Below, one piece after another: positions 1 through 5,115 of a DNA stretch of 5,115 bases. This DNA comes from Candidatus Hydrogenedentota bacterium (GTDB taxonomy: Bacteria; Hydrogenedentota; Hydrogenedentia; Hydrogenedentales; SLHB01): contig PUMX01000019.1 in NCBI GenBank assembly GCA_003552485.1, positions 1 to 5,115 on the forward strand, in the 5' to 3' direction. Position 1 is the first letter of the stretch; every line of letters begins with the position of its first letter. The notes below the pieces were generated by a model. It saw only the letters and a program-made list of their open reading frames with translations, ran no database searches and had not been told where the DNA came from. A program made the position numbers and the translations under genes.

Positions 1-1009
1 ACACGAGAACCAACGGCGTGTGGTAGCTCGCCAGTTCTTCAGCAAGGGCGCGTTCTTCATCAGTCGGCGGCTGCGACGCATCCATGACTAGCAACACGAT
101 GTCCGCATTCTTCAATGCGTTCCGCGCCCGCTCGATGCCAATCTGCTCGACCTCGTCCACGCCGCGGTGGAGTCCCGCCGTATCGGTAAGGCGCACAGGC
201 GCGCCTTGAATCGTGATGACTTCCTCGAGCACGTCCCGTGTCGTTCCGGGCACGGCCGTCACGATGGCCCGGGCATCGCGCAACAAGGCGTTGAACAGGC
301 TCGACTTCCCCACGTTGGGCCGCCCCGCGATCGCGGCGCTCGCCCCCTCGCGGTAAAGCCGGCCGGCTTGAGCGGTGGCGAGTAGTTGCTCGACGGTGGC
401 AAGCGTATCGGTTACTTGCGCGCGCAAGCTTTCGCCAACCGTTTCGGGCAGATCCTCCTCGGCGAAATCGATGGCGGCCTCGAGGCGCGACTGGATATCG
501 ATAAGTTGGTTGCTGATGGCGTGAAGCCGCTGTGAGAGCACACCGCTTGCGGCGGCGCCGGCGGCCCGGAGGCCGGCCCGCGTCTGTGCGCGTATACGGT
601 CGATGACGGCCTCCGCCTGGACGAGGTCGATGCGGCCGCTGAGAAAGGCGCGTTTGGTGAATTCGCCGGGTTCGGCGAGCCGCGCGCCATTCTTCAAAGT
701 GACTTCGAGCACAGCCTGGAGGGGGCCACGGCCGCCATGGCAGTTGATCTCAACGACGTCTTCGCGGGTGTAGCTGTGTGGGGCGCGCATGACGTGAACA
801 AGCGCTTCTTCAAGGCTTTCCCCGTCATCACGGATCTCACCGTGAAAAACGCGGCCATGCTTGCGATCGCGTATGTCGCGGTTGCGCGAGGATACGAACA
901 CGCTGTGCACGATAGAAATGGCCCTAGGGCCGCTCAACCGCACAATGCCAATCCCGCCTTCACCGGGCGGCGTAGAGATGGCGGCGATGGTGTCTTCAGG
1001 CGCTTGCAT
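1..1009 (-). CDS. mnmE: MnmE (TrmE), tRNA uridine-5-carboxymethylaminomethyl modification GTPase, C-terminus cut by window edge
   Basis: MnmE is a GTPase that works with MnmG to modify the wobble uridine (U34) of certain tRNAs. The first 336 codons are visible. The family is usually about 450-460 residues, so roughly 120 are missing, including the G4 NKxD motif and the C-terminal CxGK cysteine motif. The N-terminal tetrahydrofolate-binding domain (about 1-120) begins with DTIAAISTPPGEGGIGIVRLSG and contains YTREDVVEINCHGG and EPGEFTKRAFLSGRIDL. A helical domain follows from QAEAVID. The inserted G domain has the P-loop GRPNVGKSS (229-237), switch TTRDV (256-260) and DTAGL (276-280). E288 in DEVEQIGIERA matches the catalytic glutamate described for E. 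coli MnmE. The ATG at 1009 is preceded by AGGAG with a 6-nt spacer. The gene follows jag after 54 nt on the same strand, as is common. No frameshift or missing motif is seen in the visible part. Confidence 0.97.
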   Translation of the reverse strand, partial: MQAPEDTIAAISTPPGEGGIGIVRLSGPRAISIVHSVFVSSRNRDIRDRKHGRVFHGEIRDDGESLEEALVHVMRAPHSYTREDVVEINCHGGRGPLQAVLEVTLKNGARLAEPGEFTKRAFLSGRIDLVQAEAVIDRIRAQTRAGLRAAGAAASGVLSQRLHAISNQLIDIQSRLEAAIDFAEEDLPETVGESLRAQVTDTLATVEQLLATAQAGRLYREGASAAIAGRPNVGKSSLFNALLRDARAIVTAVPGTTRDVLEEVITIQGAPVRLTDTAGLHRGVDEVEQIGIERARNALKNADIVLLVMDASQPPTDEERALAEELASYHTPLVLV

Positions 1010-1063
1010 CCGGCGCTCCTGAACAATCCGGCCTGAGGAAGCCGGCCAAGCGGCTCAGCGCAG

Positions 1064-2083
1064 TCACTCCGCGCTCTGCCGGCCCCGCCCCTGATTAGAC
1101 GTATTACGGCGTTTGCCTCCGCGGCCGCGTTGCCCGCCGCGGCGTCCACCGCCACGCTTGGACCGGTTGTCGCCGCCGGTCCCATCCTTCTGTTCATTGA
1201 CGGGCGCGATGACCACACTGCGCGCCTCGGCGTTGCCCACGCTGAAAGTCTTGATATCAGGGTCGTCCTGCAGCGCAAGATGAACAATGCGCCGTTCTTG
1301 GGCGCTCATGGGTTTGACCCGCTGACGGCGGCCCGTCTGCTTGACCTTGCCCGCCATTTCGAGAGCCATTTCCTCGAGCGTTGCCTTACGACGCTCTAGG
1401 TATCCCTCGATATCAATGATGATCCGCTCGACGACCTCACCCTCTTCCTCACGGTGCATAATCCGGTTCAAAATGTATTGCAGCGCGGCGAGCGTCTGGC
1501 CTTTGCGGCCAATGAGCAGCGCGGAATCCTCAGAATCGACCTCGAGCCGGATACTGCCTTCGTCGTCGACACGTCCGCTGACCGTGGCCTCCATGCCCAT
1601 GTATCCGATCAGCGTTTGAAGCATGGCGGCGGCCTCATTAACCATTTCAGGAGAGGATGGCGCCTCTTTGCCCGGCGTTTCGGCCGGCTGCTCTGGAGCG
1701 TTCTTGGCGGGCCGCGCCTTGGCGGGCTTAGCGGACTGGGATTGCGCCGGCCGTTCCTTGGCGGCTTTGCCTCCGCCGGCCGGCTTGGCGTTTGGTTCGC
1801 GGGCGGGCCGTTGTTTGGCATCCTGCTGGCCGCCGCCAGCGCGCCGGCCTCGCCCTTCGCGGCGGCTGTCACGGCCGCCCTCAGGCGCAGCTTCCTGAGC
1901 AGGAGCATCTTCTTCGTCAAGCGCCACCCGCAGGCGCACGGGACGCGCGCCGAACCCCAGAAAACCGGCGCTGCCTTCATCCAATATCTCTACATGTACT
2001 TGATGCCGCTCGGCATTGAGCTCGCTTAGCGCATCTTCGATGGCTTGCTCGCGCGTCTTCGCGGAAACCTCGATGGAACGCAT
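1064..2083 (-). CDS. jag: Jag/KhpB (EloR) RNA-binding protein with Jag-N, KH and R3H domains and a glycine/arginine-rich tail
   Basis: This is a cytoplasmic single-stranded RNA-binding protein of the Jag/KhpB/EloR family, linked in Gram-positive bacteria to control of cell elongation and envelope synthesis. Its role in diderms is less clear. The 339 residues divide into a Jag-N domain (1-55, with the typical GFLGFGARPVRLRV at 40-53), an Ala/Lys/Pro/Gln-rich disordered linker (about 57-145), a KH domain (about 146-225, GxxG loop IGRKGQ at 191-196) and an R3H domain (about 228-295, R264-x3-H268 within QERRIVHLAL). A Gly/Arg-rich tail (296-339) has RGG triplets at 310, 315 and 321. Most family members end close to the R3H domain, so this tail is unusual. 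The ATG start has TAAGGAG 10 nt upstream and lies 18 nt after the yidC stop, which suggests co-transcription and possibly translational coupling. All RNA-binding signature residues are present. Confidence 0.95.
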   Translation of the reverse strand: MRSIEVSAKTREQAIEDALSELNAERHQVHVEILDEGSAGFLGFGARPVRLRVALDEEDAPAQEAAPEGGRDSRREGRGRRAGGGQQDAKQRPAREPNAKPAGGGKAAKERPAQSQSAKPAKARPAKNAPEQPAETPGKEAPSSPEMVNEAAAMLQTLIGYMGMEATVSGRVDDEGSIRLEVDSEDSALLIGRKGQTLAALQYILNRIMHREEEGEVVERIIIDIEGYLERRKATLEEMALEMAGKVKQTGRRQRVKPMSAQERRIVHLALQDDPDIKTFSVGNAEARSVVIAPVNEQKDGTGGDNRSKRGGGRRGGQRGRGGKRRNTSNQGRGRQSAE

Positions 2084-2101
2084 CTGGTTACGACTCCTTA
2101 T

Positions 2102-4000
2102 TCATCGCGATGTTTTCTTCCGGGCGCGCTTCTTGCCAGGGTTCACTCCCGACGTGGAGACACGGCGGCTATCCTTGGCCATTTGGCGTTTCTTGGCCTG
2201 GGCGGCGTCATAAAAGTGTTTCTTCTTGGATTTCGCCGCGGGCTTCTTCTGTGGGGTAACGTCCACACTGCCAGGCCGGATCAGAAACGTCTGCGCTATA
2301 CCCAGCGCTGTGCTGGTGAGGATGTAGAGTTGCAGCCCGGAGGAGAAGTTATAGCAAATGACGCTGAATACAATGGGCATAAACGTCATGAGCATCTTCT
2401 GTTGCGGATTCTGCATGGCGGCGGCGCTCTGAGGCGTAAACCGCATGCTGCCTAGCATGGTCACGGCGGAAAGAATCGGCAACACGTTGAGATACTCGAA
2501 ATGCGAGAGAAGGGGCATGTTCTCCAACGCGGAGAAGTGAAACAGCTGGTCCGGTTGCGAGAGATCCTGCATCCAAAGGATAAACGGCGCGCCGCGCAGT
2601 TCAAAGGTGGTGTAAAGCATGCGATAGAGCGCAATGAAGATGGGCATTTGCAGCAGCAACGGCAAACAGCCAGCCAGCGGATTCACGCCGCGCTCACGAT
2701 ATAGCGCCATCATCTGCTGCTGCATTTCCTGAGCGTCTTCGCCGTACTTCTTCTTGAGCTCCTCTATCTCGGGCGCCAGCGCCTGCATCTTCCGCATGCT
2801 CTTGACCTGCTTGAAGGTCAAGGGAAACATGGCGGCGCGCACCAACAGCGTGAGCAGAATGATCGCGATGCCGTAATTCGGCACGATGCTGTAAAACCAG
2901 TTCAGCAACGCCAGCAGTTGCTTCGAGAACCAGTCCATCACCGTGAACCAGTCCGACTCGAAGAAGCGGATGGCTTCGGGCAATGTATCCCACGCTGCCG
3001 CCAACGCATTCATCTCGCTCGGCCCCACGTACACTTCAAAGGAATGTGTGCTTGTTTCACCCGGCGGCGTCTCGAAACGGGGCGCAGCGATTCCAAAGCG
3101 GAAGTGGTCCTCACGACCGACGGCCCATCCGCGGGCCGGGTGCTCGGTAGGCCGAAACGCCACCAAGAAGTAGCCGCTCTTCACCGCCAGCCAGTCGGGA
3201 TCGCGCACGAGCTTTACGCCGCCCACCGCGCCGGGCGAGGTCGAAATGTTCGCCGTGGCCACCGACTCGACTTCGCCTTGCTGACGCCAGAACAGCGATT
3301 GGGAAATGCCGCGGCGGAGCTCTTCGGCGTCGATTTCCGGCCCCCAACTAAGAACAAAGGAAGGCCGATCGTCAATGCCCCATTCGCGGGGCTGGTCTTC
3401 GAGGTTCTCATAGCTAACGTCCACCGTGACCACGTGTGGCGCCCCGCCAAGCTCGAACGTCTTGTGCAGCCGCGCCACGCCGGGCAGGGTCAGGGTGAAG
3501 ACGGCGCGCTCATCATCATGCTCCGTCAATTCCCACACGCGCCTGTCCAACTCACCGGCGATGGCGTCGTCGGTGAACTCAAGCCCCAAGGGATACATGG
3601 CGGACGCGTCCGGCGCCTCGCGCGCCTGAGGCACAAGCTGCACAGTGTGCTCGTCTTCGCGCCCAAGCAACACCTCAGCCTGCTTAAGCCTTGCGCCAAC
3701 CGGGGTGAGCCCCAACCGCAGATGGCCGTTCTCAATGAAAACAAGATCATCGTCATCGGCCGTGGCGATAGGCGGCAAATGAGGCCATTCGTCGGGCCGC
3801 TCCACAGGCTCGGGTTCTACATCTGGCGCGTCGGGCTCTTCCGGCGCTGGTTCTTCCGGGCGCGGCTCTTCGGCCACCTCGTCCACCGGCGGCTGTACCG
3901 GCATAAACCAGTTGATCCACAGCAGAAACAACGCCGTCAACAACACAACGGCGATCAACTGGCTGCGCATCACGCTCTTATCTTGATTTTCATCCCACAC
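2102..4000 (-). CDS. yidC: YidC membrane protein insertase (Oxa1/YidC/Alb3 family), long diderm form
   Basis: YidC inserts and folds inner-membrane proteins, alone or with SecYEG. The 632 residues show an N-terminal membrane segment (about 12-33, LIAVVLLTALFLLWINWF), a linker rich in Pro, Glu and Asp (about 36-72) and a large periplasmic beta domain (about 80-345). The conserved insertase core (about 355-575) follows. It starts at FSKQLLALLNWFYSIVPNYGIAI and includes LLVRAAMFPLT, where R388 is the hydrophilic-groove arginine equivalent to E. coli R366. It continues with a cytoplasmic helical hairpin (SMRKMQALAPEIEELKKKYG), NPLAGCLPLLLQMPIFIALY, and the last membrane helices around 505-575. 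A strongly basic tail (584-632) ends the protein. I chose the GTG start at 4000 because GGAGA lies 8 nt upstream. An ATG at 3970 (residue 11) is a plausible alternative that would place the first helix nearer the N-terminus, as in many homologues, but its Shine-Dalgarno is weaker. The neighbours yidD and jag fit the usual cluster. Confidence 0.97.
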   Translation of the reverse strand: MWDENQDKSVMRSQLIAVVLLTALFLLWINWFMPVQPPVDEVAEEPRPEEPAPEEPDAPDVEPEPVERPDEWPHLPPIATADDDDLVFIENGHLRLGLTPVGARLKQAEVLLGREDEHTVQLVPQAREAPDASAMYPLGLEFTDDAIAGELDRRVWELTEHDDERAVFTLTLPGVARLHKTFELGGAPHVVTVDVSYENLEDQPREWGIDDRPSFVLSWGPEIDAEELRRGISQSLFWRQQGEVESVATANISTSPGAVGGVKLVRDPDWLAVKSGYFLVAFRPTEHPARGWAVGREDHFRFGIAAPRFETPPGETSTHSFEVYVGPSEMNALAAAWDTLPEAIRFFESDWFTVMDWFSKQLLALLNWFYSIVPNYGIAIILLTLLVRAAMFPLTFKQVKSMRKMQALAPEIEELKKKYGEDAQEMQQQMMALYRERGVNPLAGCLPLLLQMPIFIALYRMLYTTFELRGAPFILWMQDLSQPDQLFHFSALENMPLLSHFEYLNVLPILSAVTMLGSMRFTPQSAAAMQNPQQKMLMTFMPIVFSVICYNFSSGLQLYILTSTALGIAQTFLIRPGSVDVTPQKKPAAKSKKKHFYDAAQAKKRQMAKDSRRVSTSGVNPGKKRARKKTSR

Positions 4001-4008
4001 CCTGGGGT

Positions 4009-4012
4009 CTCC
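4009..4012 (-). promoter_or_regulatory. Shine-Dalgarno of yidC (GTG start)
   Basis: GGAG within TTGGAGA lies 8 nt before the GTG at 4000. The alternative ATG at 3970 has only a weaker AAGAG 4 nt upstream. This favours the GTG, giving a 10-residue polar extension before the first membrane helix. Confidence 0.6.
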
Positions 4013-4077
4013 AATGTAATCGGCGAAGCCAACGCGCCATCCGCTTATTCACACGCTGCGGAATATGCGCCGAGCTT

Positions 4078-4287
4078 TCAGGGAACCGGGTCGTTGCCGC
4101 TCCTCGCGAACGGTTGGCAGCGCAACACACGCCAAACGGCGTAAGCGCCCCCCCGGATTGCCCCGTATTTCTGGATGGCTTCAATGGCGTATTGCGAACA
4201 TGTCGGGGTGAAGCGGCAATGGGCGCCCAGCCATGGGGACACGCCCGCTTGGTACAGCCAGATTACTGCTATAAGCAGTCTACGCAC
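4078..4287 (-). CDS. yidD: YidD, membrane protein insertion efficiency factor
   Basis: YidD is a small, membrane-associated protein that assists YidC-dependent insertion of inner-membrane proteins. The 69 residues show the family signature: an amphipathic or hydrophobic N-terminus (LLIAVIWLYQAGVSPWLG), then CRFTPTCSQYAIEAI (24-38), KYG, and RVLRCQPFARSGNDPVP at the end. Three cysteines (24, 30, 57) are kept. The usual Cys-His-Pro is Cys-Gln-Pro here, and the usual GG before DPVP is SGN. The protein ends directly after DPVP, without the short tail of E. coli YidD. The start is GTG with AAGGAGG 8 nt upstream, lying inside the end of rnpA. The two genes overlap by 8 nt, which suggests translational coupling. 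yidC follows after 77 nt. Confidence 0.95.
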   Translation of the reverse strand: MRRLLIAVIWLYQAGVSPWLGAHCRFTPTCSQYAIEAIQKYGAIRGGAYAVWRVLRCQPFARSGNDPVP

Positions 4288-4636
4288 CCCAAAAGCCTCC
4301 TTCGGTCAAGAGGCGGCGAAGCGCTTCCCTGCACTCACTGAATCGCAAGGCGGCGGCTGCGGGCCGGGCCACAATAACCAAGACCAAATCGTCCGGCAAC
4401 TGCGTCCGGTGAGTGCGATAGAACTCCCGCAAATACCGTTTGATCCGGTTGCGGGTTACCGCATTGCCCGTCTTGCGCGATACAGCGAAACCAAACTTGC
4501 GCCCCTGTCCCGGCTGGCGAAGGCCATAAACAACGAAGGCGCGTCCCACGCGTTTTTCTCCGCGCCGGTAAGCGCGCAGGTAATCCGCCCGCCGGGTAAG
4601 GCGTTCTTCCCGGGGAAATGCATACTGGCCCGGCAC
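4280..4636 (-). CDS. rnpA: RnpA, protein component of ribonuclease P
   Basis: RnpA binds the RNase P RNA and helps it cleave the 5' leader from precursor tRNAs. With the chosen GTG start the protein has 118 residues, within the usual family length. The family pattern is clear: FPREERLTRRADYLRAYRRG near the start, FGFAVSRKTGNAVTRNRIKR in the middle with the RNA-binding RNR motif (R62-N63-R64), LREFYR after it, and LVIVARPAAAALRFSE toward the end. The frame is open upstream to an ATG at 4750, which would add 38 residues read across the end of rpmH. Those residues show no RnpA similarity, so I prefer GTG 4636, which has GGAGG upstream, although its 13-nt spacing is long. The gene lies 25 nt after the rpmH stop and overlaps the yidD start by 8 nt. 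The gene is certain, the exact start less so. Confidence 0.93.
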   Translation of the reverse strand: MPGQYAFPREERLTRRADYLRAYRRGEKRVGRAFVVYGLRQPGQGRKFGFAVSRKTGNAVTRNRIKRYLREFYRTHRTQLPDDLVLVIVARPAAAALRFSECREALRRLLTEGGFWGA

Positions 4637-4649
4637 AACAGGATCGCCG

Positions 4650-4654
4650 CCTCC
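4650..4654 (-). promoter_or_regulatory. Putative Shine-Dalgarno of rnpA
   Basis: GGAGG in the rpmH-rnpA gap lies 13 nt before the GTG at 4636. The spacing is longer than optimal, but this is the only good purine-rich site near the conserved beginning of RnpA. It is the main reason for preferring this start over the ATG at 4750. Confidence 0.55.
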
Positions 4655-4661
4655 GGTGATA

Positions 4662-4796
4662 TCAGGCTGACAAGCGCTTACGGCCCTTCTGTCTGCGGCG
4701 TCGTATGACAGTGCGCCCCTCATGCGTGGCCATACGGGCGCGAAAACCATGGTTCCGCTTACGGCGCAAGTTCGATGGTTGAAACGTCCTTTTCAC
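4662..4796 (-). CDS. rpmH: Ribosomal protein L34 (bL34)
   Basis: bL34 is a small, highly basic protein of the large ribosomal subunit. Reading the minus strand from GTG 4796 gives 44 residues that match the family almost end to end: MKRTFQPSNLRRKRNHGFRA, then RMATHEGRTVIRRRRQKG, ending in RKRLSA and TGA. The length equals the usual 44-46 residues. AAGGAG lies 9 nt before the GTG. An ATG at 4803 is out of frame and would not give L34, so the GTG is decided by homology. Its place directly before rnpA is the standard arrangement. It is the first gene of the inferred transcription unit and is preceded by a long leader. The reading frame of rnpA is open across most of this gene in another register. 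Confidence 0.96.
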   Translation of the reverse strand: MKRTFQPSNLRRKRNHGFRARMATHEGRTVIRRRRQKGRKRLSA

Positions 4797-4805
4797 GACA
4801 CATCA

Positions 4806-4811
4806 CTCCTT
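4806..4811 (-). promoter_or_regulatory. Shine-Dalgarno of rpmH
   Basis: AAGGAG lies 9 nt before the GTG start of rpmH. It supports the non-ATG start at 4796. It follows the U-tract at 4819-4825 by only 7 nt, so a hairpin ending in that U-tract could affect translation as well as transcription. Confidence 0.85.
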
Positions 4812-4818
4812 GGATTTC

Positions 4819-4851
4819 AAAAAAACGCAGCATGCGGCTACACACCGGCTG
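4819..4851 (-). terminator. Possible transcription attenuator just before rpmH
   Basis: In the RNA sense, CAGCCGG (4845-4851) can pair with CCG (4835-4837) plus GCTG (4828-4831) around a 7-nt loop, with CAT bulged out. Two bases later come seven U residues (4819-4825). A smaller alternative, CGCA-TGC-TGCG, abuts the U-run directly. An upstream TGCGGC (4865-4870) is complementary to GCCGCA (4833-4838) and could break the terminator stem. The stem is short and bulged, so this may be only a weak terminator or a chance U-run near the ribosome binding site. Confidence 0.35.
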
Positions 4852-4878
4852 GGCAATTGGCGATGCCGCAACAATCCC

Positions 4879-4907
4879 TCATTCGCCCCACGTAGTCTGG
4901 CGAATGA
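4879..4907 (-). repeat. Perfect 9-bp inverted repeat in the rpmH leader
   Basis: In the RNA sense TCATTCGCC (4899-4907) and GGCGAATGA (4879-4887) are perfectly complementary around an 11-nt loop. No U-run follows, so it is not a terminator. It could be a structured element of the leader or a protein-binding site. Confidence 0.6.
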
Positions 4908-5009
4908 CGCGGGCGGATCCGATGCGCAATTGGGAAGGTGCGGCGGGATCAGGATTCGCTCCTTGCCTGCGCCCGGAACGTGCATCCTCGTCGCCGGTTC
5001 GCGCCGCTG

Positions 5010-5030
5010 GCCTGCGTGGTAAGTGCAGGC
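5010..5030 (-). repeat. Perfect 6-bp inverted repeat near the start of the rpmH leader
   Basis: GCCTGC (5025-5030) and GCAGGC (5010-5015) flank a 9-nt loop, about 20 nt after the predicted transcription start. It could stabilise the 5' end of the transcript. At this length, chance is a real possibility. Confidence 0.4.
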
Positions 5031-5056
5031 AAACGCGACCTATCATTAACCGTAGA

Positions 5057-5085
5057 AGTATAACGGAAAAACGCAGTTGCGTCAA
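5057..5085 (-). promoter_or_regulatory. Sigma70-type promoter of the rpmH-rnpA-yidD-yidC-jag-mnmE unit
   Basis: On the minus strand a -35 element TTGACG (5080-5085, five of six consensus bases) and a -10 element TATACT (5057-5062, five of six) are separated by exactly 17 bp. Transcription would start near 5050, giving a leader of about 250 nt before rpmH. This is the strongest promoter-like site seen upstream of the cluster. No competing site of similar quality was noticed closer to rpmH. Confidence 0.8.
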
Positions 5086-5115
5086 ACAACCCCGCTCCCC
5101 CTAATCGCCGGGTAA

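Larger units (their letters stand above)
4797..5050 (-). other. Long 5' leader of rpmH with inverted repeats, no convincing gene
   Basis: About 250 nt separate the predicted transcription start from rpmH. Short open frames are present, including a 60-codon frame from ATG 4985 to a TGA at 4803, but they lack properly spaced ribosome binding sites and resemble no family I know. Inverted repeats occur at 5010-5030, 4879-4907 and 4828-4851. I do not see the conserved core of SRP RNA, a tRNA fold, or a known riboswitch motif. The leader may hold an unrecognised regulatory RNA structure or be simple untranslated spacer. Confidence 0.55.

Noticed and set aside
1039..1056. Hairpin between jag and mnmE as a terminator
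   Set aside because: AGCCG and CGGCT can pair, but no U-run follows and mnmE begins shortly after with a good ribosome binding site, so read-through is more likely.
1454..2029. 191-codon open frame on the plus strand
   Set aside because: It is antisense to jag, mainly opposite its low-complexity linker and KH domain, and has no recognisable domain.
4020..4032. Small hairpin in the yidD-yidC gap
   Set aside because: It is only five pairs including a wobble with a 3-nt loop, which is common by chance in GC-rich DNA, and no U-run follows.
2918..4144. 408-codon open frame on the plus strand
   Set aside because: It lies antisense to yidC and yidD, whose products are clear family members. Its translation is rich in Arg, His and Pro and matches no family I recognise, as expected of a GC-rich shadow frame.
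4803..4985. 60-codon frame on the minus strand ending at the rpmH ribosome binding site, considered as a leader peptide
   Set aside because: The ATG has only GAGG directly abutting it, too close to serve as a ribosome binding site, and the product resembles no known protein. It remains possible but unsupported.
4797..5050. SRP RNA, tRNA or known riboswitch in the leader
   Set aside because: The GGAAGG-AGCA core of SRP RNA is absent, no cloverleaf can be built, and no known riboswitch motif was seen. A covariance-model search would be decisive.
4775..5104. 109-codon open frame on the plus strand over the leader
   Set aside because: It overlaps rpmH and its promoter on the opposite strand and shows no family similarity or convincing ribosome binding site.
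4797..5115. Replication origin or DnaA boxes
   Set aside because: This cluster is often near oriC with dnaA upstream, but I found no TTATCCACA-like boxes and no AT-rich unwinding region here.

Overview
The window holds one conserved bacterial gene cluster, entirely on the minus strand and read from right to left: rpmH (ribosomal protein L34), rnpA (RNase P protein), yidD (membrane insertion factor), yidC (membrane protein insertase), jag/khpB (KH-R3H RNA-binding protein) and mnmE (tRNA-modifying GTPase, cut by the left edge). This order is widespread in bacteria, often close to the replication origin. The window looks GC-rich. YidC carries the large N-terminal periplasmic domain typical of diderm (Gram-negative-type) bacteria. 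I cannot name the phylum from sequence alone. The acidic/proline linker and long lysine-rich tail of YidC and the low-complexity tails of Jag suggest a lineage outside the best-studied Proteobacteria, but this is inference.

Layout. Positions 5086-5115 lie upstream of the cluster and show nothing recognisable. A strong sigma70-type promoter (TTGACG, 17 bp, TATACT) lies at 5057-5085 on the minus strand. It is followed by a leader of about 250 nt without a convincing gene but with several inverted repeats. One of these ends in seven U residues just before the rpmH ribosome binding site and resembles an attenuator. rpmH (4662-4796) has a GTG start and is easily missed because it is only 44 codons. 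rnpA follows after 25 nt, overlaps yidD by 8 nt, and the reading frame of rnpA is also open back across most of rpmH. A 77-nt gap separates yidD from yidC, 18 nt separate yidC from jag, and 54 nt separate jag from mnmE. No internal terminator was found, so one transcription unit is likely.

How the genes fit together. L34 and RnpA serve the ribosome and tRNA 5' maturation, MnmE modifies the tRNA wobble position, and YidD/YidC insert proteins into the inner membrane. Jag/KhpB binds RNA and is commonly encoded next to yidC. The cluster is therefore a translation and membrane-biogenesis housekeeping operon. I found no mobile element, CRISPR array, tRNA, rRNA or clearly novel system. The parts worth a second look are the rpmH leader, the rpmH/rnpA overlap, and the unusual tails of YidC and Jag.
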